This document shows, piece after piece, positions 62,255-64,000 of a DNA stretch of 64,000 nucleotides. The stretch is from Lewinellaceae bacterium SD302 (GTDB taxonomy: Bacteria > Bacteroidota > Bacteroidia > Chitinophagales > Saprospiraceae), in the NCBI GenBank assembly GCA_002591745.1, contig PDLQ01000010.1, forward strand, positions 62,001-126,000, written 5' to 3'. A program made the translations under genes and the position numbers. Below the pieces are notes generated by a model. That model was given only the letters and a program-made list of their open reading frames with translations, did no database searches and was not told the DNA's origin. Position 1 is the stretch's first letter, and each line of letters opens with the position of its first letter.

Positions 62255-62812
62255 CTAGTTATTTTGATTTTTGAAAGGAAGGCCAAGCTCTTTGAGCAGG
62301 GCCAAGGCTTCGGCGTCGGTATCCGCAGTTGTTACGAAAGTAATGTCGTAACCGGTGATTTTGGATACATCGTCGAGGCTAAGTTCGGGGAAGATGATCT
62401 GCTCCTGGATACCCATGGAGTAGTTACCGCGGCCGTCGAAGCTCTTGTCGTTGATTCCCCGGAAGTCCCGTACACGTGGCAGGGCAATGGAGATCAGGCG
62501 ATCGAGAAACTCGTACATCCGTTCGCGGCGCAGGGTCACCTTGGCACCGATAGTCATTCCGTCGCGCAACTTAAAGTTAGAGACAGATTTCTTGGCTTTG
62601 GTCGGCACAGCTTTCTGACCGGCGATGCGGGTCATTTCAGTAAGTGCGTTCTCCGCCAATTTCTTATCCTGGGAAGCCAGACCAACACCCTGGTTGATAC
62701 AGATCTTCTTCAGTTCAGGAATCTGCATAGAGCTCTTGTAACCGAACTTCTCTTGCAGTTTCTCGCGTACCTCTTCGCGGTACTTGGTCTTTAATCGTGG
62801 TTCGTGGCTCAT
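62255..62812 (-). CDS. rplE: 50S ribosomal protein L5
   Basis: 185 residues ([44 protein letters not shown]). Carries 5S rRNA and contacts P-site tRNA. Confidence 0.98.
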   Translation of the reverse strand: MSHEPRLKTKYREEVREKLQEKFGYKSSMQIPELKKICINQGVGLASQDKKLAENALTEMTRIAGQKAVPTKAKKSVSNFKLRDGMTIGAKVTLRRERMYEFLDRLISIALPRVRDFRGINDKSFDGRGNYSMGIQEQIIFPELSLDDVSKITGYDITFVTTADTDAEALALLKELGLPFKNQNN

Positions 62813-62814
62813 CT

Positions 62815-63171
62815 TTACAGTGTATTACCGGTTTTCTTAGAGATGCGTACCAATTTGCCGTCTTCGTTACGTTGGCGGCCAACCCGGGTAGGTTGGTCGT
62901 TTCCGTCTACGAGCATCAGGTTGCTGATGTGGATCGGGCTTGGCTTTTCTACGATGCCGCCTTGACTGGTCTCGGTCGGCTTCTGGTGCTTCTTACGGAT
63001 GTTGATGCCCTCAACGATGGCACGGTTCTCCTTGGGGAAGACTTCGATGACCTCGCGGATCTCGGTACGGCTTTTCTGTGCACCGGCGATCACGATTACG
63101 CGGTCTCCTTTTTTTATCTTCAGCTTGGGCGCAAAGCGCTTCTGCTGGTCTTTATATTGTTTGTTCGCCAT
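62815..63171 (-). CDS. rplX: 50S ribosomal protein L24
   Basis: 118 residues with the KOW motif ([19 protein letters not shown]). Assembly initiator for the large subunit. Confidence 0.97.
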   Translation of the reverse strand: MANKQYKDQQKRFAPKLKIKKGDRVIVIAGAQKSRTEIREVIEVFPKENRAIVEGINIRKKHQKPTETSQGGIVEKPSPIHISNLMLVDGNDQPTRVGRQRNEDGKLVRISKKTGNTL

Positions 63172-63198
63172 TTTGCTTACAATTTGCGGGAAGTTACC

Positions 63199-63567
63199 TT
63201 ACAGTACCTCCGGTGCCAGTGAAACAATTTTCATGTAGTCGCGATCGCGCAGCTCCCGGGCAACCGGGCCGAAGATCCGCGTTCCACGGGGTTCTTCATT
63301 TGCGTTCAGCAGCACTACCGCATTATCGTCGAAGCGGATGTAAGAACCATCCTTACGGCGAATTTCTTTTCGGGTGCGAACGACTACGGCTTTTGAAACC
63401 GAGCCCTTCTTAACGTTTCCACCGGGGGAAGCGTCTTTTACGGATACTACGATCTGATCGCCGATGCTGGCGTAGCGGCGCTTAGAGCCGCCCAGAACGC
63501 GAATACAGAGCACTTCTTTGGCTCCGCTGTTGTCGGCTACCCGTAACCGTGATTCCTGTTGGATCAT
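63199..63567 (-). CDS. rplN: 50S ribosomal protein L14
   Basis: 122 residues ([48 protein letters not shown] over two parts). Intersubunit-bridge protein. Confidence 0.98.
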   Translation of the reverse strand: MIQQESRLRVADNSGAKEVLCIRVLGGSKRRYASIGDQIVVSVKDASPGGNVKKGSVSKAVVVRTRKEIRRKDGSYIRFDDNAVVLLNANEEPRGTRIFGPVARELRDRDYMKIVSLAPEVL

Positions 63568-63637
63568 GACAACTTAATTTTTGTGTCGCTTGAATTGGAC
63601 TAGTGATTAGATTAAGAAACGGAAATCGAGAAGTGGA

Positions 63638-63982
63638 TTACTTCGCTTTCTCCAGGATCTCCACCAAACGCCAACGCTTGCGGCGGCTCAGCGGACGAGT
63701 CTCCATGATCCGAACGGTATCACCGATGGAACACTCGTTGTTCTCGTCGTGAGCGATGAATTTTTTGTTTCTCTTTACGAACTTTCCGTAGATCGGGTGC
63801 TTCAGGCGACGCTCGATGCTCACGGCAATGGTCTTATCCATTTTGTTGGACGTCACAATGCCAACCCGTTGTTTACGCAAGTCACGGCCGGTTTCGACCG
63901 CATCCGCTTTAACGGAAACGTTTTCTTTAGCAGTTTCCACCTGAGCGGTTTTCTCATTATCCATTTGATCGGTATTACTCAT
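63638..63982 (-). CDS. rpsQ: 30S ribosomal protein S17 with acidic N-terminal extension
   Basis: 114 residues versus about 85 usual. The core begins at [20 protein letters not shown] (about 33). The first 32 residues ([20 protein letters not shown]...) are acidic and low-complexity; an internal start is not obvious, so the extension seems real. Confidence 0.96.
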   Translation of the reverse strand: MSNTDQMDNEKTAQVETAKENVSVKADAVETGRDLRKQRVGIVTSNKMDKTIAVSIERRLKHPIYGKFVKRNKKFIAHDENNECSIGDTVRIMETRPLSRRKRWRLVEILEKAK

Positions 63983-63989
63983 GGCTTAC

Positions 63990-64000
63990 TTACTTTTTAG
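63990..64000 (-). CDS. rpmC: 50S ribosomal protein L29, last codons only
   Basis: By gene order rpmC should end here. Reading the minus strand from the edge, AAA AAG TAA gives a Lys-Lys stop. Too short for independent proof. Confidence 0.35.

Overview
The window comes from a Bacteroidota genome, most likely a Saprospiria/Lewinella-type marine bacterium. The evidence is: at least six large secreted proteins ending in type IX secretion (T9SS, Por) sorting domains of the PNP...G.Y.(L/V) type; SprB-like repeats; promoters carrying the Bacteroidota -7 box TAnnTTTG with almost no Shine-Dalgarno sequences; and Bacteroidota-type DivIC, RecQ, L36 and SUMF1 proteins. GC content is moderate and no tRNA, rRNA, CRISPR array or complete insertion sequence was seen.

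Layout. 1-7300: housekeeping genes (rlmB end, LexA/CI-like S24 regulator, DoxX protein, carA, Uma2 nuclease-like protein, eno, divIC/ftsB-like, sucD) separated by strikingly repetitive, palindromic spacers. 7500-16000: a T9SS protein, then a thiolase homologue lacking every catalytic residue beside a FadB-like hydratase/dehydrogenase, two small enzymes and a DJ-1/PfpI lipoprotein. 16100-22200: two translationally coupled T9SS surface proteins and an outer-membrane barrel protein. 22300-29000: recQ, a GT4 glycosyltransferase, a HELAH lipoprotein, GNAT, and an acyl-CoA oxidase-like enzyme. 29200-35700: a three-gene operon (EAD11-inactive STAND protein, MoxR AAA+ ATPase, giant three-helix membrane protein) that looks like an NTP-dependent conflict or signalling system. 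36000-47500: a membrane AraC regulator, two broken genes, and a tandem family of T9SS proteins. 49200-64000: the alpha and spc ribosomal-protein operons on the minus strand (rplQ, rpoA, rpsD, rpsK, rpsM, rpmJ, infA ... map, secY, rplO, rpmD, rpsE, rplR, rplF, rpsH, rpsN, rplE, rplX, rplN, rpsQ, rpmC end), interrupted between infA and map by a secreted SUMF1-domain protein plus a GGxGDG-repeat T9SS protein.

Two things stand out. First, the EAD11/iSTAND-MoxR-membrane protein operon, whose giant gene has an open N-terminal reading frame with no usual start codon. Second, a short interspersed motif, consensus near TGCTACTTTGTTAGTC: its 9-base core GCTACTTTG occurs exactly 19 times (about 0.5 expected by chance over both strands) and four more times with one mismatch. 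It occurs both as inverted pairs in spacers and, always in the same codon phase, inside six genes. Its layout resembles DNA-uptake sequences, but its role is unknown. Several promoters also sit so close to the start codon (4-6 bases from the -7 box) that the mRNAs should be leaderless.
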